This document shows, piece after piece, positions 27,802 through 37,021 of a DNA stretch of 64,000 bases (position 1 is its first letter; the number at the start of each line of letters is the position of its first letter). The stretch covers positions 1-64,000 of the forward strand of contig NZ_JBEXMJ010000002.1 of the NCBI RefSeq assembly GCF_040610475.1. Reading direction: 5' to 3'. The position numbers and the translations under genes were made by a program. The DNA comes from Actinopolymorpha sp. NPDC004070. GTDB lineage: Bacteria; Actinomycetota; Actinomycetes; Propionibacteriales; Actinopolymorphaceae. The notes under the pieces were generated by a model. It saw nothing but the letters and a program-made list of their open reading frames with translations, did no database searches and was not told the DNA's origin.

Positions 27802-29781
27802 TCAGGCCTCCTGGAGCCGGTAGAGAACGGCCGCGCCCGGGTCCAGGTTGGCGGTCAGCCGCAGCCGGTCCTGGTCGACGTACGAGCCGATCCTGGGGTC
27901 GAACCTCGCGACCTTTCCGACCGTCGCCGGGTCGAGCTCGACTTGGGTCACGCTCCGCTCGGAGTGCGAGCGGTTGGCGATCAGCAGCCAGCGGGTGCCG
28001 GCCCGCTCGGGGTCGATGAACCTACCCAGAACGACCGCGTCGCCCTGCACCGACTTCACCACCTCGTCCGGTGTCCACGCCGTCGCACCGGCCGGCAGCG
28101 GGTCGTCGTGGGCGTGGGTCACCGACTCCGACACCAGCGGCTTGAGCTCCCGCCCGACCGGGGCGAGCCAGTACAGGTTGATGTTCTTCGCCGCGTCGTA
28201 GCGGTCGGTGCGCTTGCCGTCGACGGTGATCAGCGCGGGCTGGAACCCCTCCCCGCGCGCCGGGTCGGGAGTCCAGTAGGTGAAGTACTGGATGCCCTTC
28301 GCGCCGTAGGCGAGGCTGACGTTGACCTGCCACAGCAGCTCCGCCGCGGTGGGCTGACGGCGGTTGCCGTACGCGCCGGTCTGGATGAATATCCATGTCG
28401 GCAGCCCGGCTCGCAGGCCCTCCTCGCGGACGATCTTCCAGTTGAGGAAGTAGCCCGGGTCGTCGGTGCCGTCGGCCATCAGCGGGTAGCGGTCGAAGGA
28501 AAGCAAGACCGGCTTGACGACATCGACGAACTGCCGCACGTAGTTCTGGTCGTTGGTGGGCAGCAGATTGATGTACGGCAGGGCGTTCGGGTCGAGCTCC
28601 CTGCAGATCCGTACCAGGTGGGCGAGCGTCTCGAACTTGTCCGGTGAGGGTTCGTCGTAGATGTCGAGCCCGGCGAACGCCGGGGAGCCGCCGGCGTTCG
28701 GCGCGTTCCAGGCTTCGAGGTTGCCGGAGAAGTCGTCTGTCAACAACACCTTGCCGTCGGCCGCGGTGACCTTCACGTTGTCGAACAGTGCCGACTCCGG
28801 GCCGGCCTCACGGAAGCCGACCCGGCCGCGGGCGTACGTCACGTCGGTCGTGGTGTCGACCACCGTGCCGTTGACCGAGGTGGTGATGGTGTCGCCGGCC
28901 ACCTTCGTCTCGACGTGGTACCACGTGCCGTCGGTGACCGCCGTCGTGAGCGGTACGGGGCGAACCCAGGCAGGGCTGCCGTTCACGAACAGCACCTTGA
29001 CCAGGTAGCCGGGTGCTGCGGGTGTGGTGTAGCCGGAGTTGGACAACAGCCACACGTAGGCGTTCGCCGGGTCCTTGGCGCGGAATGCCCAGCCTGCCTG
29101 GGCATACTTACCGCCGCCACCGGTCTGCCGGGGCGCCACGTCGAACGCGAATGTGTAGTCCCTCCAGTCCGCGCCGTCGCGGGACAGACCGGCACTGCCG
29201 CTGCCCGTACCGCCGTTCTGCAGCAGCCGGCCGTCCTTGACCTCCCAGAAGCTGCGCGGACGGTAGGTGTCCAGCACCTGCTTCAGCTTGGTCTTCGCCT
29301 CGTCCGGGGTGAGCGTGAAGTCACCGCCCTCGGTGGAGATGCGGAAATCGTCGCGCATCCAGCGCACGGTCGCGTCGTCGACGACGACCGAGAGTCCCAC
29401 CTGGTCGGCAATGCCGAGCACGTACTTCTGGATGTACGCGTCGGCCCACAGGTAGTTGTTGCTGTGGGTGTAGGTGAAGCCCGCGTTCTTGATCTCCTGG
29501 TAGCGCGCGAGCGTGGTCTGCAGCGGCGGCGGTGGCCACCACAGGCCGATCGGGAACTCCCGGCCCCCGACCAGTGGCAGGTGGGCGAGTTCTTCAGGTG
29601 TGATCGCCGGTGCCGTACCGGCCGCCCCCGACGCCGTCCGGCTCACCGGTGTCGCGCCGGTGGCGGAGGCGGCCGCGGCCGGGACGGCTCCGCCGGCAAT
29701 CGGCGCGGTGGCGGCGATCGCGCCCGCTCCCATCGCCTTCAGCAAGGTCCGCCGGTCAGGGTGGTTGGTGCGCTCGTGCAT
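27802..29781 (-). CDS. Tat-exported glycosidase-like protein with inserted jelly-roll domain
   Basis: A 659-residue secreted protein. A twin-arginine signal (PDRRTLLKAMGAGAIAATAP) fills residues 8-40. A TIM-barrel begins around 65 (FPIGLWWPPPPLQTTLARY) and is interrupted at about 175-350 by a LamG/DUF1080-like beta domain (FWEVKDGRLLQNGG to LFDNVKVTAADGKVLLTDDF). The barrel then resumes with FAGLDIYDEPSPDKFETLAH, whose DEPS glutamate is a candidate catalytic residue, and IQYFTYWTPDP. A C-terminal beta domain ends the protein. It probably acts on an extracellular polysaccharide. It sits near the GntR/LacI repressor and the GH76 gene. Confidence 0.78.
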   Translation of the reverse strand: MHERTNHPDRRTLLKAMGAGAIAATAPIAGGAVPAAAASATGATPVSRTASGAAGTAPAITPEELAHLPLVGGREFPIGLWWPPPPLQTTLARYQEIKNAGFTYTHSNNYLWADAYIQKYVLGIADQVGLSVVVDDATVRWMRDDFRISTEGGDFTLTPDEAKTKLKQVLDTYRPRSFWEVKDGRLLQNGGTGSGSAGLSRDGADWRDYTFAFDVAPRQTGGGGKYAQAGWAFRAKDPANAYVWLLSNSGYTTPAAPGYLVKVLFVNGSPAWVRPVPLTTAVTDGTWYHVETKVAGDTITTSVNGTVVDTTTDVTYARGRVGFREAGPESALFDNVKVTAADGKVLLTDDFSGNLEAWNAPNAGGSPAFAGLDIYDEPSPDKFETLAHLVRICRELDPNALPYINLLPTNDQNYVRQFVDVVKPVLLSFDRYPLMADGTDDPGYFLNWKIVREEGLRAGLPTWIFIQTGAYGNRRQPTAAELLWQVNVSLAYGAKGIQYFTYWTPDPARGEGFQPALITVDGKRTDRYDAAKNINLYWLAPVGRELKPLVSESVTHAHDDPLPAGATAWTPDEVVKSVQGDAVVLGRFIDPERAGTRWLLIANRSHSERSVTQVELDPATVGKVARFDPRIGSYVDQDRLRLTANLDPGAAVLYRLQEA

Positions 29782-29941
29782 CGGTTCTCTCCCCCGGAAA
29801 CGTTGGTGACGAACCCTGCGAACTCGAACTCCGCTTGATACTTCGCCTGCACGGCAGTGATCACCCGTGCCAGCGGTGCCGCAATAGTCAGGGCTCGCAC
29901 CGGGGACTTCAAGGCATGTGTACAGATTCGGCCCTGTCCGG

Positions 29942-31078
29942 TTACGGAGCGACGAGTTCGAACGGCACCGCGGACATGCGGGGAACGTCCTCGCCGTTCA
30001 GTTGCGCGACGAGCAGGTCCACCGCTCGCCGCCCCATCTCCTGCTGGCCCTGCCTGATGTGGGGGAACGACGCCGCGGCCGCGCGCGACCAGGGCGAGTC
30101 GAAGCAGGCGACCAGACAGCGGGCCGGATCCCAGCGCCCCACCTCCGTCAGCACCTCCCGCACCAGGACCGCAAGGTTGTACTCACAGACGACGAACCCC
30201 GTCACCGCGGGTTCACGGTCGAGGAACGCGCGGATCGCGGCCCGGTCGGCGCCCGCCTCACTGTCCGAGCCGGGCTCGGGCAGGGTGCTCTGCAGTCCGG
30301 TGAAGCACCGCTCGGCGGCGGCCGGGACGCCACGCTCGTGCAACGCGGATCGGTAACCCTGGATGCGTTCCTCGATGCTGGTGGTGTTCTCGACCGGCGG
30401 TGAGACGAACGCGACCTCGGTGTGTCCCCGGTCCAGCACGTACTCCGTCAGCACCCGCGACGCCGCCGCGTTGTCGGTGCACACCGCGCACGCCGGGATG
30501 CCGGGAAGGTAGCGGTCCACCAGCACCAGCGGGGAGCCGTCCAGGACCAGCCGGACGAGAGTCGCATTGTAGAACTCCCCGTGCACGGGGAAGACGATCA
30601 TTCCGTCCACGGTCCCGCCGGCGAGCGCGCGGATCGCCTCCTCCTCGACCCGCTGGCTGTCGCGGGTTCGCCGTACGACGAGGTGGTAGCCGTGCTCGGC
30701 GGCGCGCTCCTCGATGGCACACATCAGGTCCAGGCCGTACGTCTCGGACGCGTCGGGCAGCACGAGCGCCAGGCATCCCGTACCCCCGGCGCGCTCACGA
30801 ACGGCCGGCGCCGCGGGCGCCGCCCGACGCTCCGACTCCCTTACGGCTCCGAGGCGTCGCGCGTCGGCGGCGACGAACGACCCCTTTCCGCGCCGCCGGT
30901 CGACCACGCCGGCGTCGGCGAGCATCCGCAGTGCCCGCTTGGAGGTGATGCGGCTGACGCCGAACCGTTCGGCCAACTCCGATTCCGACGGCACGCGGTC
31001 GCCGGGACGCAGCCGGCTCTCCGAGATCTCCTCCAGCACGAAGTCGTAGAGGCGTTCGTACAGGAAGTGCTCGGGCAC
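29942..31078 (-). CDS. GntR/LacI-type (AraR-like) transcriptional repressor
   Basis: A regulator of about 378 residues. The N-terminal 70 residues are a GntR winged helix (LRPGDRVPSESELAERFGVS, KRALRMLADAGVVDRRRGKG). The rest is a LacI-type periplasmic-binding fold for a sugar effector (LVLPDASETYG, GGTVDGMIVFPVHGEF, LVLVDRYLPGIP). The GTG at 31078 was chosen because GGAG lies six bases ahead; an in-frame ATG at 31108 lacks a site. It is divergent from a GH76 gene and upstream of the secreted glycosidase-like gene, the likely targets. ATACCA-type repeats lie in the shared promoter. Confidence 0.88.
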   Translation of the reverse strand: MPEHFLYERLYDFVLEEISESRLRPGDRVPSESELAERFGVSRITSKRALRMLADAGVVDRRRGKGSFVAADARRLGAVRESERRAAPAAPAVRERAGGTGCLALVLPDASETYGLDLMCAIEERAAEHGYHLVVRRTRDSQRVEEEAIRALAGGTVDGMIVFPVHGEFYNATLVRLVLDGSPLVLVDRYLPGIPACAVCTDNAAASRVLTEYVLDRGHTEVAFVSPPVENTTSIEERIQGYRSALHERGVPAAAERCFTGLQSTLPEPGSDSEAGADRAAIRAFLDREPAVTGFVVCEYNLAVLVREVLTEVGRWDPARCLVACFDSPWSRAAAASFPHIRQGQQEMGRRAVDLLVAQLNGEDVPRMSAVPFELVAP

Positions 31079-31101
31079 CACAGTCTCCAGACCTCTGCCG
31101 C

Positions 31102-31236
31102 ATACCATTTGTGGGCCACCGACATACCAACCCGAGCCGACGCCCCGTCGGGGTCAATCCTCCACCAGGTAAGGGGATCGGCGACGATGCGGCGATGACC
31201 GCATACGGACGAAAGCAGCCGTTGACTTGTTGGTAT
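31102..31236. promoter_or_regulatory. repeated ATACCAxx/GTTGGTAT sites in the repressor/GH76 promoter
   Basis: ATACCATT (31102-31109), ATACCAAC (31124-31131) and its inverse GTTGGTAT (31229-31236) lie in the divergent promoter. They resemble half-sites of GntR-type operators. Binding by the adjacent repressor is inferred. Confidence 0.45.
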
Positions 31237-31290
31237 ATCCAGTGCACGTTGAGTCCCGTGCCAGGCGGCACATCGACTCGGAGGTTTCCC

Positions 31291-32487
31291 GTGACCCAGC
31301 ACTTCAGCGCCCCGTCGCGACGGGCCGTCCTGCTCGGCGGAGTGGCCGCGGCCACGACCGCGGCGGTCGGCGCGGTGTCCACCCCTGCGTACGCCGACAC
31401 GGTCCCCACCCGCGACCTGCTCCGCTACGCCCTCCGCGCGCGGGACACCTACGCCGCGCTGCAGAAGTACTTCTACGACCCGACGACGTCGCTCTACCTG
31501 GAGGAGTACCCGCACTCCGGCGGTAACCCGTACTCCTACGTCTGGCCGTTCTCCCAGGCAATGGTCGCCACGCTGGATCTGGCCGGGCTGCCGGGGATGA
31601 GCCGCCGGTACGCACCGGACGTCGCGGACCGGTTCACCGCGGTGGAGAAGTACTGGAACGACCAGACCGACCCGCCCGGCTACGACTCCTACCTGCGCCC
31701 GCCGCTCGGCCAGGGCGGGGACAAGTTCTACGACGACAACGAGTGGATCGGCCTGGCCGACCTGCAACGCCACCTGATGACGCCGGGCGGGCACCCGCCG
31801 TCGCTGCGCCGGGCGAAGCAGATCTTCGACCTGGTGGTGTTCGGCTGGGACGACGACCCCACGCATCCGTGCCCCGGCGGAGTCTTCTGGACCCAGGCGC
31901 CCTGGAGCCAGGACCGCAACACCGTCTCCAACGCTCCCGGCGCCGAGGTCGGTCTCCACCTGTACCTCGCCACCAGGCAGCCGCGCTACCTCGAGTGGTC
32001 CACCAGGATGTACGACTGGACGCGGACCTACATGCTGGCCCCGAACGGCCTGTACTGGGACCACGTCGACCTCGCCGGCAACATCGAGAAGACGCAGTGG
32101 TCCTACAACCAGGGCGTCATGATCGGTGCCGGCGCGCTGCTCTACCGCGCGACCGGGCGCCGCGCCTATCTCGACCAGGCCGAGGACACCGCCACGAAGG
32201 CGCTCGCGTTCTACGCCGAGAACGAGCGCTATTTCACCCAGCCGGCGCGGTTCCACGCGATCTTCTTCGCCAACCTGCTTCAGCTGTCCACGCTTCGCCC
32301 GAACCCGGCGTACCGGGAGGCGATGAAGTGGTACGCCGACCAGTCGTACGCACGGTTCCGCGACGCCGACACCGGGCTCTACCGGTCCGACGGCGCCAAC
32401 CCGGTCACCCTGCTGGAGCAGTCGGGGATGGTCCGGATCGAGGCGATGCTCGGCTGGTCGCCCGACGACTACCGCAAGCTGACCTGA
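31291..32487 (+). CDS. Tat-exported GH76-type glycoside hydrolase
   Basis: A 398-residue secreted enzyme. Residues 1-36 hold a twin-arginine signal (SRRAVLLGGVAAATTAAVGA). The (alpha/alpha)6 barrel carries the paired aspartates of GH76 in FYDDNEWIGLADLQRHL near residue 146, plus WSYNQGVMIGAGALLYRATG near 270. GH76 enzymes cut alpha-1,6-mannans, for example from fungal walls. The GTG at 31291 has a GGAGG site six bases ahead. It is divergent from, and probably controlled by, the GntR/LacI-type repressor. Confidence 0.85.
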   Translation: MTQHFSAPSRRAVLLGGVAAATTAAVGAVSTPAYADTVPTRDLLRYALRARDTYAALQKYFYDPTTSLYLEEYPHSGGNPYSYVWPFSQAMVATLDLAGLPGMSRRYAPDVADRFTAVEKYWNDQTDPPGYDSYLRPPLGQGGDKFYDDNEWIGLADLQRHLMTPGGHPPSLRRAKQIFDLVVFGWDDDPTHPCPGGVFWTQAPWSQDRNTVSNAPGAEVGLHLYLATRQPRYLEWSTRMYDWTRTYMLAPNGLYWDHVDLAGNIEKTQWSYNQGVMIGAGALLYRATGRRAYLDQAEDTATKALAFYAENERYFTQPARFHAIFFANLLQLSTLRPNPAYREAMKWYADQSYARFRDADTGLYRSDGANPVTLLEQSGMVRIEAMLGWSPDDYRKLT

Positions 32488-32511
32488 CCGGAGGTCGTCC
32501 CGGCTCGGCCC

Positions 32512-33072
32512 TCAGCCAGGGCCGAGATAAAGCTCGGCGACGGTGTGCCACGACCCCGGCTCCGACGATCCGCAGACGACGTGCGCCGTGGCCACCTCCG
32601 TTCTGATCGGGAGGTGGCCACGCACGAGCTCTTCTGCCGTGCGGAGTTCGGCCACCGGGGCACCATCACCGATGGTCAGGTGGGGCATCACCTCGGCGTG
32701 CACACCGCCGTACGGCGGACAGTCCGGGAAGCGTTCGCACACCGCGGTGATCAACTCGCTGAACGCCCGGGCCGGCTCAGGTGCCAGCCACACCACCTGG
32801 TCCCCGAACCACGCGACCCGGGCGAACCGAGCCTCGAAGCGCGCGACCGTGCGGATCGCCCCAGCCGCCGTTGCCAGCACCGCGACGTCGATGCGGTCCG
32901 GTGGCACGAAAGGGTAGAGGACCGTCACGTGCGCGGGGACGCCCCACGCCGCGGACGGGTCCAGTCGCGACCGAAGGTGACCCACGATCGGGTCCGCCTC
33001 GGGCACCGGCACGATCAGGGCGCTCTCCGTCGGCGGCGTCTGGATCGGTGGCATGTGTGCAGTCGGCGGCAT
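32512..33072 (-). CDS. 2'-5' RNA ligase (2H phosphoesterase) family protein
   Basis: A 186-residue 2H-superfamily protein. Its two catalytic HxT motifs are PAHVTVLYPF near residue 47 and MPHLTIGDG near 133. Members cleave or join 2'-5' or cyclic phosphodiesters; the natural substrate is usually unknown. The N-terminus is doubtful: two ATGs (33072 and 33054) lie in a near-duplicated stretch (GCACACATGCC twice) without a clear ribosome site. It is divergent from the histidine phosphatase gene. Confidence 0.85.
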   Translation of the reverse strand: MPPTAHMPPIQTPPTESALIVPVPEADPIVGHLRSRLDPSAAWGVPAHVTVLYPFVPPDRIDVAVLATAAGAIRTVARFEARFARVAWFGDQVVWLAPEPARAFSELITAVCERFPDCPPYGGVHAEVMPHLTIGDGAPVAELRTAEELVRGHLPIRTEVATAHVVCGSSEPGSWHTVAELYLGPG

Positions 33073-33089
33073 GTGTGCAGTATGAATCG

Positions 33090-33743
33090 ATGAATCAGCT
33101 GATCTTCGCCCGCCACGGGGAGAGCCACGCGAATCTCCTGCAGGTGTTCGCCAATCGCGAGCCGAGCCATCCGCTCACCGACCGCGGCCACGAACAGGCC
33201 GTCGCCCTCGCGCAGCGACTGGGAGGCCGGGCAACGGTCGGCCGCATCTGCACGAGTCCGTTGCTGCGGGCCGTGCAGACGGCGCACGTCCTGGGCGACG
33301 AACTCGGCGCGCCCGTCGCCGTCTCCGACGCCCTCCGTGAGTTCGACGTCGGCTCCTACGAGGGAGGCGGCGATCCGGCGCACTGGCGTGAGTACGACGA
33401 GGTGCTGGAAGCCTGGCTGGTGCGCGACGAAGGGACCCGCCGGGTGGGTGGCGGCGAGAACCTGCACGAGATCCGGGCGCGGTTCCGGTCGCTGGTCGAC
33501 GAGGTGGCGGGTCAGGCGGGTACGACGGTCCTGGTCGGGCATGGCGGCTTGTACCGCTGCGCGCTACCGGCCGTCCTCGCCAACGTCACGCCGCGCTGGG
33601 CACTGACGCATCCGCTCGCCACCACCGAAACCGTGACGGCACGGCTTTACCGAGGCCGGCTGGTCGCCGTCGGGTGGGGCGACCTCGATGTCCACCCGGA
33701 CGGCATGCTCGACGCGCCGACCCAGGTAGCCGACGGCTCGTAG
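33090..33743 (+). CDS. histidine phosphatase family protein
   Basis: A 217-residue phosphoglycerate-mutase-like enzyme. The catalytic IFARHGESHANLL is at residues 5-17, the Arg in CTSPLLRAVQTA near 55, the acid in LREFDVGSYEGG near 85 and the second His in VLVGHGGLYRC near 150. It dephosphorylates a small substrate that cannot be named. It begins only 17 bases from the 2'-5' RNA ligase-like gene on the other strand. Confidence 0.9.
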   Translation: MNQLIFARHGESHANLLQVFANREPSHPLTDRGHEQAVALAQRLGGRATVGRICTSPLLRAVQTAHVLGDELGAPVAVSDALREFDVGSYEGGGDPAHWREYDEVLEAWLVRDEGTRRVGGGENLHEIRARFRSLVDEVAGQAGTTVLVGHGGLYRCALPAVLANVTPRWALTHPLATTETVTARLYRGRLVAVGWGDLDVHPDGMLDAPTQVADGS

Positions 33744-33755
33744 GTGAGCCCAGAA

Positions 33756-34652
33756 TCAGCCCAGGCTGGCGAGCTCGTCGGCGGTGAACCGCAGCGCGCC
33801 GGCGGCCACGTTGTCAGCCAGGTGCTTCGGGTCGCCGGTGCCCGGGATCGCCAGCACGTGCGGACCCTGATGCAGCGTCCAGGCCAGGCGTACCTGATGC
33901 GGCGTCACCCCGTGCGCCCGGGCGACGGCCTGCACCGCCGCGCCGTGATCCGAGGCCGCGCCGGCCTCGCGTTCGGTACCTGCGATGGCGAAGAACGGCA
34001 CGTAGGCGATTCCGCGCGCCTCGCAGGTACGGACGAAGTCGTCCTCCTCCCGCTTGAAGTCCAGTCCGTAAGCGTTCTGCACGCACACCACGGGCGCGAT
34101 GGCCTGGGCCTCGTCAACGTGGTCCTGACGTACGTTCGACAGGCCGAGATGCCGGATCAGTCCCTCGTCACGCATCCGTGCCAGCGCGCCGAACCGCTCC
34201 GCGACCGAGTCGTGGCCGGCCTTCTTCAGGATGCGGAGGTTCACCAGGTCAAGGTGGTCGTGGCCGAGCCGGCGGAGGTTCTCCTCCACCTGCGCGCGCA
34301 GCTGGGCAGGGGTGGTCGCCTGGTAGAAGCCGGTCTCCGGGTCGATGCCGGGTCCCACCTTGGTGGCCACCACGAGGTCGTCGGAGTATGGCGAGAGCGC
34401 GGCCCGGATCAGCTCCGTGGCGTACCTCGCCGGTCCGGTACCGACGCCGAGCGTGCCGCCCGGTGACACGTAGAACGCGGCGGTGTCGAAGTGGTTCACG
34501 CCGAGTTCGACCGCCCGGCGCAACACGGTGACGGCAAGGTCGCGGTCGGGGTTCGCGGTGATCCGCATCGAGCCGAAGCCCATCCGGTTGACGGTGACGT
34601 CGCCGAGCTTCCAGGTGCCTGCGGCGGCCGCGGTGACCTCCTCGGATCGCAT
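33756..34652 (-). CDS. aldo/keto reductase
   Basis: A 298-residue NADPH-dependent AKR. The catalytic Asp and Tyr are in NHFDTAAFYVSP near residue 53-58 and the Lys in LVVATKVGPG near 92. The position usually held by His reads LDLVNLRIL, which is common in this AKR branch. It reduces aldehydes or ketones. It is a single gene convergent with the histidine phosphatase. Confidence 0.88.
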   Translation of the reverse strand: MRSEEVTAAAAGTWKLGDVTVNRMGFGSMRITANPDRDLAVTVLRRAVELGVNHFDTAAFYVSPGGTLGVGTGPARYATELIRAALSPYSDDLVVATKVGPGIDPETGFYQATTPAQLRAQVEENLRRLGHDHLDLVNLRILKKAGHDSVAERFGALARMRDEGLIRHLGLSNVRQDHVDEAQAIAPVVCVQNAYGLDFKREEDDFVRTCEARGIAYVPFFAIAGTEREAGAASDHGAAVQAVARAHGVTPHQVRLAWTLHQGPHVLAIPGTGDPKHLADNVAAGALRFTADELASLG

Positions 34653-34833
34653 CCGCCGAACCTACCCCGGCGGGCGGGCGGGGTTACAGTGCCAGCACGA
34701 CGGCCCCAGCCCCAGGTCCCCTCGACCACGCCACGCTTGCCGGGCTCCTGGCCCGGCTGGACCACTACGCTGGGTGACGGCCGCGGCGACGGCTTCGCGG
34801 GTTCACCGTCGTTGGGGGTGGCGGCCGCTAGGG

Positions 34834-34871
34834 TCCGCAGGACAGACCCTGTGGGTCCCGCAGGACAGACC
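34834..34871 (+). repeat. direct repeat (copies B and C) with hairpin ahead of a VOC gene
   Basis: CCGCAGGACAGACC occurs at 34835-34848 and again at 34858-34871. The first copy extends to a 17-bp exact match (34834-34850) with the inverse of 76-92. Between the copies GACCC-TGT-GGGTC forms a small hairpin. It lies 28 bases ahead of the VOC start and may be part of its leader. Confidence 0.45.
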
Positions 34872-34899
34872 GACGAAGGCCGGCATCAAGGAGGATCCC

Positions 34900-35307
34900 G
34901 TGGCCTCTCGACTCAACCCCTACGTCAGTTTCCCCGGCAACGCCCGGGAAGCGATGGAGTTCTACCAGCGCGTCTTCGGTGGCGACCTCGCCATGAACAC
35001 CTTCGGTGAGTTCGGTTCGCCGGACATGCCGGGCGCCGACAAGATCATGCACGCGATGTTGGAGACCGACGACGGCTTCACCCTCATGGGCGCGGACAAC
35101 CCGCCGGGTGAGGAGCACCGGCCGGGCAACAACATCACGGTGAGCCTGAGCGGAGACGACACCGACGCCCTGCGCGGATACTGGCAGCAGCTGTCCGACG
35201 GAGGGCAGGTGGCCGTCCCGCTGGAGAAGCAGATGTGGGGCGACGAGTTCGGCATGTGCACCGACCGGTTCGGCACCCCGTGGATGGTCAACATCGCCGG
35301 GAGCTGA
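34900..35307 (+). CDS. PhnB-like VOC-family protein
   Basis: A 135-residue protein of the PhnB/glyoxalase branch: SRLNPYVSFPGNAREAMEFY at the N-terminus, then YQRVFGGDLAMNTFGEFG, MHAMLETDDGFTLMGAD and a C-terminal GTPWMVNI. The GTG at 34900 is supported by AAGGAGG. The function of these small VOC proteins is mostly unknown. About 250 bases of leader DNA with repeats precede it. Confidence 0.88.
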   Translation: MASRLNPYVSFPGNAREAMEFYQRVFGGDLAMNTFGEFGSPDMPGADKIMHAMLETDDGFTLMGADNPPGEEHRPGNNITVSLSGDDTDALRGYWQQLSDGGQVAVPLEKQMWGDEFGMCTDRFGTPWMVNIAGS

Positions 35308-35406
35308 GCCGGGCGCACATTGCCGAGGCTGTCGGCTGTCCGGCCCGCCGCCGGCGGCGGAAACACGGTTGCCCCGCCGTCGGCCGGTCCAGCACAATCC
35401 TGCGCG

Positions 35407-36213
35407 ATGAGCCACAGCGAAGGAACGCCCCAGCCGTCCGCGGCACCTCACGCGCCCGCCCCCGACCGTCCGGTGGCACTGGTCACCGGCGTCGGGCGGA
35501 CCGTCGGCATCGGCGCGGGCATCGCCCGCCAACTTGCCGAATCGGGCTGGCACGTCGCGTTCACGTACTGGACCCCCTACGACCAGCGCATGTCCTGGGG
35601 CGTCGAGGCCGGCGCGACGCAGGCGATCACCGACGAGCTCGCCGGGCGCGGTGCGGCCACGGTGGCCATCGAGGCCGACCTGTCCGACCCGGACGCACCC
35701 GCCAGGATCTTCGACGAGGCCGAGCTCCGGCTCGGCGGCGTCACCGCCCTGGTGATGTGTCACTGCGAGTCGGTCGACTCCGGGTTGCTCGACACCACTG
35801 TCGAGAGCTTCGACCGGCACTTCGCGGTCAACGCGCGCGCCACCTGGCTGCTGATCCGCGAGTACGGCCGGCGCTTCACCGGCGCGCACGGCACCGGCCG
35901 GATCGTCAGCCTGACCAGCGACCACACCGTCGGCAACCTGCCCTACGGCGCGAGCAAGGGGGCGCTGGACCGGATCACGCTGGCCGCGGCCCACGAGTTC
36001 GCCAAGCTCGGGGTCAGCGCCAACGTCGTCAACCCCGGCCCGGTGGACACCGGCTGGATGAGCGACGAGCTCCGGGCGAGCGGCATCCGACAGACGCCGA
36101 TCGGCCGCCTCGGCACACCACAGGACACCGCGAACCTCGTCGACTTCCTGTGTTCACCGCGCGGGCAGTGGATCAACGGCCAGCTCCTGATGAGCAACGG
36201 CGGCTTCGCCTAG
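35407..36213 (+). CDS. short-chain dehydrogenase/reductase (SDR)
   Basis: A 268-residue SDR. The cofactor motif ALVTGVGRTVGIGAGIARQL is near residue 24-43, the structural Asn in HFAVNARATWLL near 142, and the catalytic Ser and YxxxK in SLTSDHTVGNLPYGASKGAL near 168-187. It ends with the usual INGQLLMSNGGF. The substrate is unknown; the sequence resembles 3-oxoacyl-reductase-like SDRs. Confidence 0.92.
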   Translation: MSHSEGTPQPSAAPHAPAPDRPVALVTGVGRTVGIGAGIARQLAESGWHVAFTYWTPYDQRMSWGVEAGATQAITDELAGRGAATVAIEADLSDPDAPARIFDEAELRLGGVTALVMCHCESVDSGLLDTTVESFDRHFAVNARATWLLIREYGRRFTGAHGTGRIVSLTSDHTVGNLPYGASKGALDRITLAAAHEFAKLGVSANVVNPGPVDTGWMSDELRASGIRQTPIGRLGTPQDTANLVDFLCSPRGQWINGQLLMSNGGFA

Positions 36214-36323
36214 AACAGCCCCTGGGCACGGACGCGGCACGCCGCTGGCCAACCCGGCCACCGAGGTTCCGAAGTGTGACGCCGACGAGGCGGGTGGTGC
36301 CGCGCAGACCGTAAGGTCGCGAC

Positions 36324-36986
36324 ATGACCAGGCTGTTGGTGTTCTCGCGTACGGCCGGATATCGGCACGAGTCCATCGAGGCGGGGGTCGCCGCGCTGCG
36401 CGACCTCGCCGCGGAGGCGTCGGTCGACCTCGACCACACCGAGTCCGGTGACGTTTTCACGTCCGCCAACCTGAGTGGGTACGCGGCGGTGGTATGGCTG
36501 CAGACATCCGGGACCGGCCTGCTCGACGCCGCCCAGCGGCAGGCGTACGAGGAGTTCACCGCGGACGGCGGAGGTTTCGCGGGGATCCACGTGGCCTCCG
36601 ACGCCGAGCGCGACTGGCCGCTCTACGGCCGGTTGGTCGGCGCCCGCTTCACCTCCCACCCACGGGAGCTGCAGACCGCGCGCATCCAGGTCGAACGCAC
36701 CGACGACCTCTCCACCAAGCCGTTGCCGACGCCATGGTCCTGGCACGAGGAGTGGTACGCCTTCGACACCAACCCGCGGGGCAGCGTCGAGATCCTGGCC
36801 ACGGTGAACGAGGACGACTACGACGTGGGCTCCTCCGGCATGGGCCCCGACCACCCGATCTGCTGGCGGACGCAGGTGGGCCTGGCGAAGGCGTGGTACA
36901 CCTCGCTCGGGCACCTGCCCGTGGCGTACGAGGACGAGACGTTCCGCGCCCACCTGTGGGGCGGCATCTCCAGCGTCCTGCGCTGA
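36324..36986 (+). CDS. ThuA domain protein
   Basis: A 220-residue protein with the class-I glutamine amidotransferase-like ThuA fold: LLVFSRTAGYRHESIEAGVA at the start, GYAAVVWLQTSGTGLLDAAQ near 50-70, GGGFAGIHVASD near 83, and ending with TSLGHLPVAYEDE. ThuA proteins accompany trehalose or other disaccharide keto-sugar pathways in bacteria. Here no such operon is attached, so its role stays open. Confidence 0.9.
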   Translation: MTRLLVFSRTAGYRHESIEAGVAALRDLAAEASVDLDHTESGDVFTSANLSGYAAVVWLQTSGTGLLDAAQRQAYEEFTADGGGFAGIHVASDAERDWPLYGRLVGARFTSHPRELQTARIQVERTDDLSTKPLPTPWSWHEEWYAFDTNPRGSVEILATVNEDDYDVGSSGMGPDHPICWRTQVGLAKAWYTSLGHLPVAYEDETFRAHLWGGISSVLR

Positions 36987-37021
36987 CCAGGGTCCGCAAC
37001 TGGTGATCGACTGCGCCGACC

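Noticed and set aside
29782..29941. Possible small gene between the glycosidase-like and repressor genes
   Set aside because: No start with a ribosome site and no coherent translation; only promoter-type DNA.
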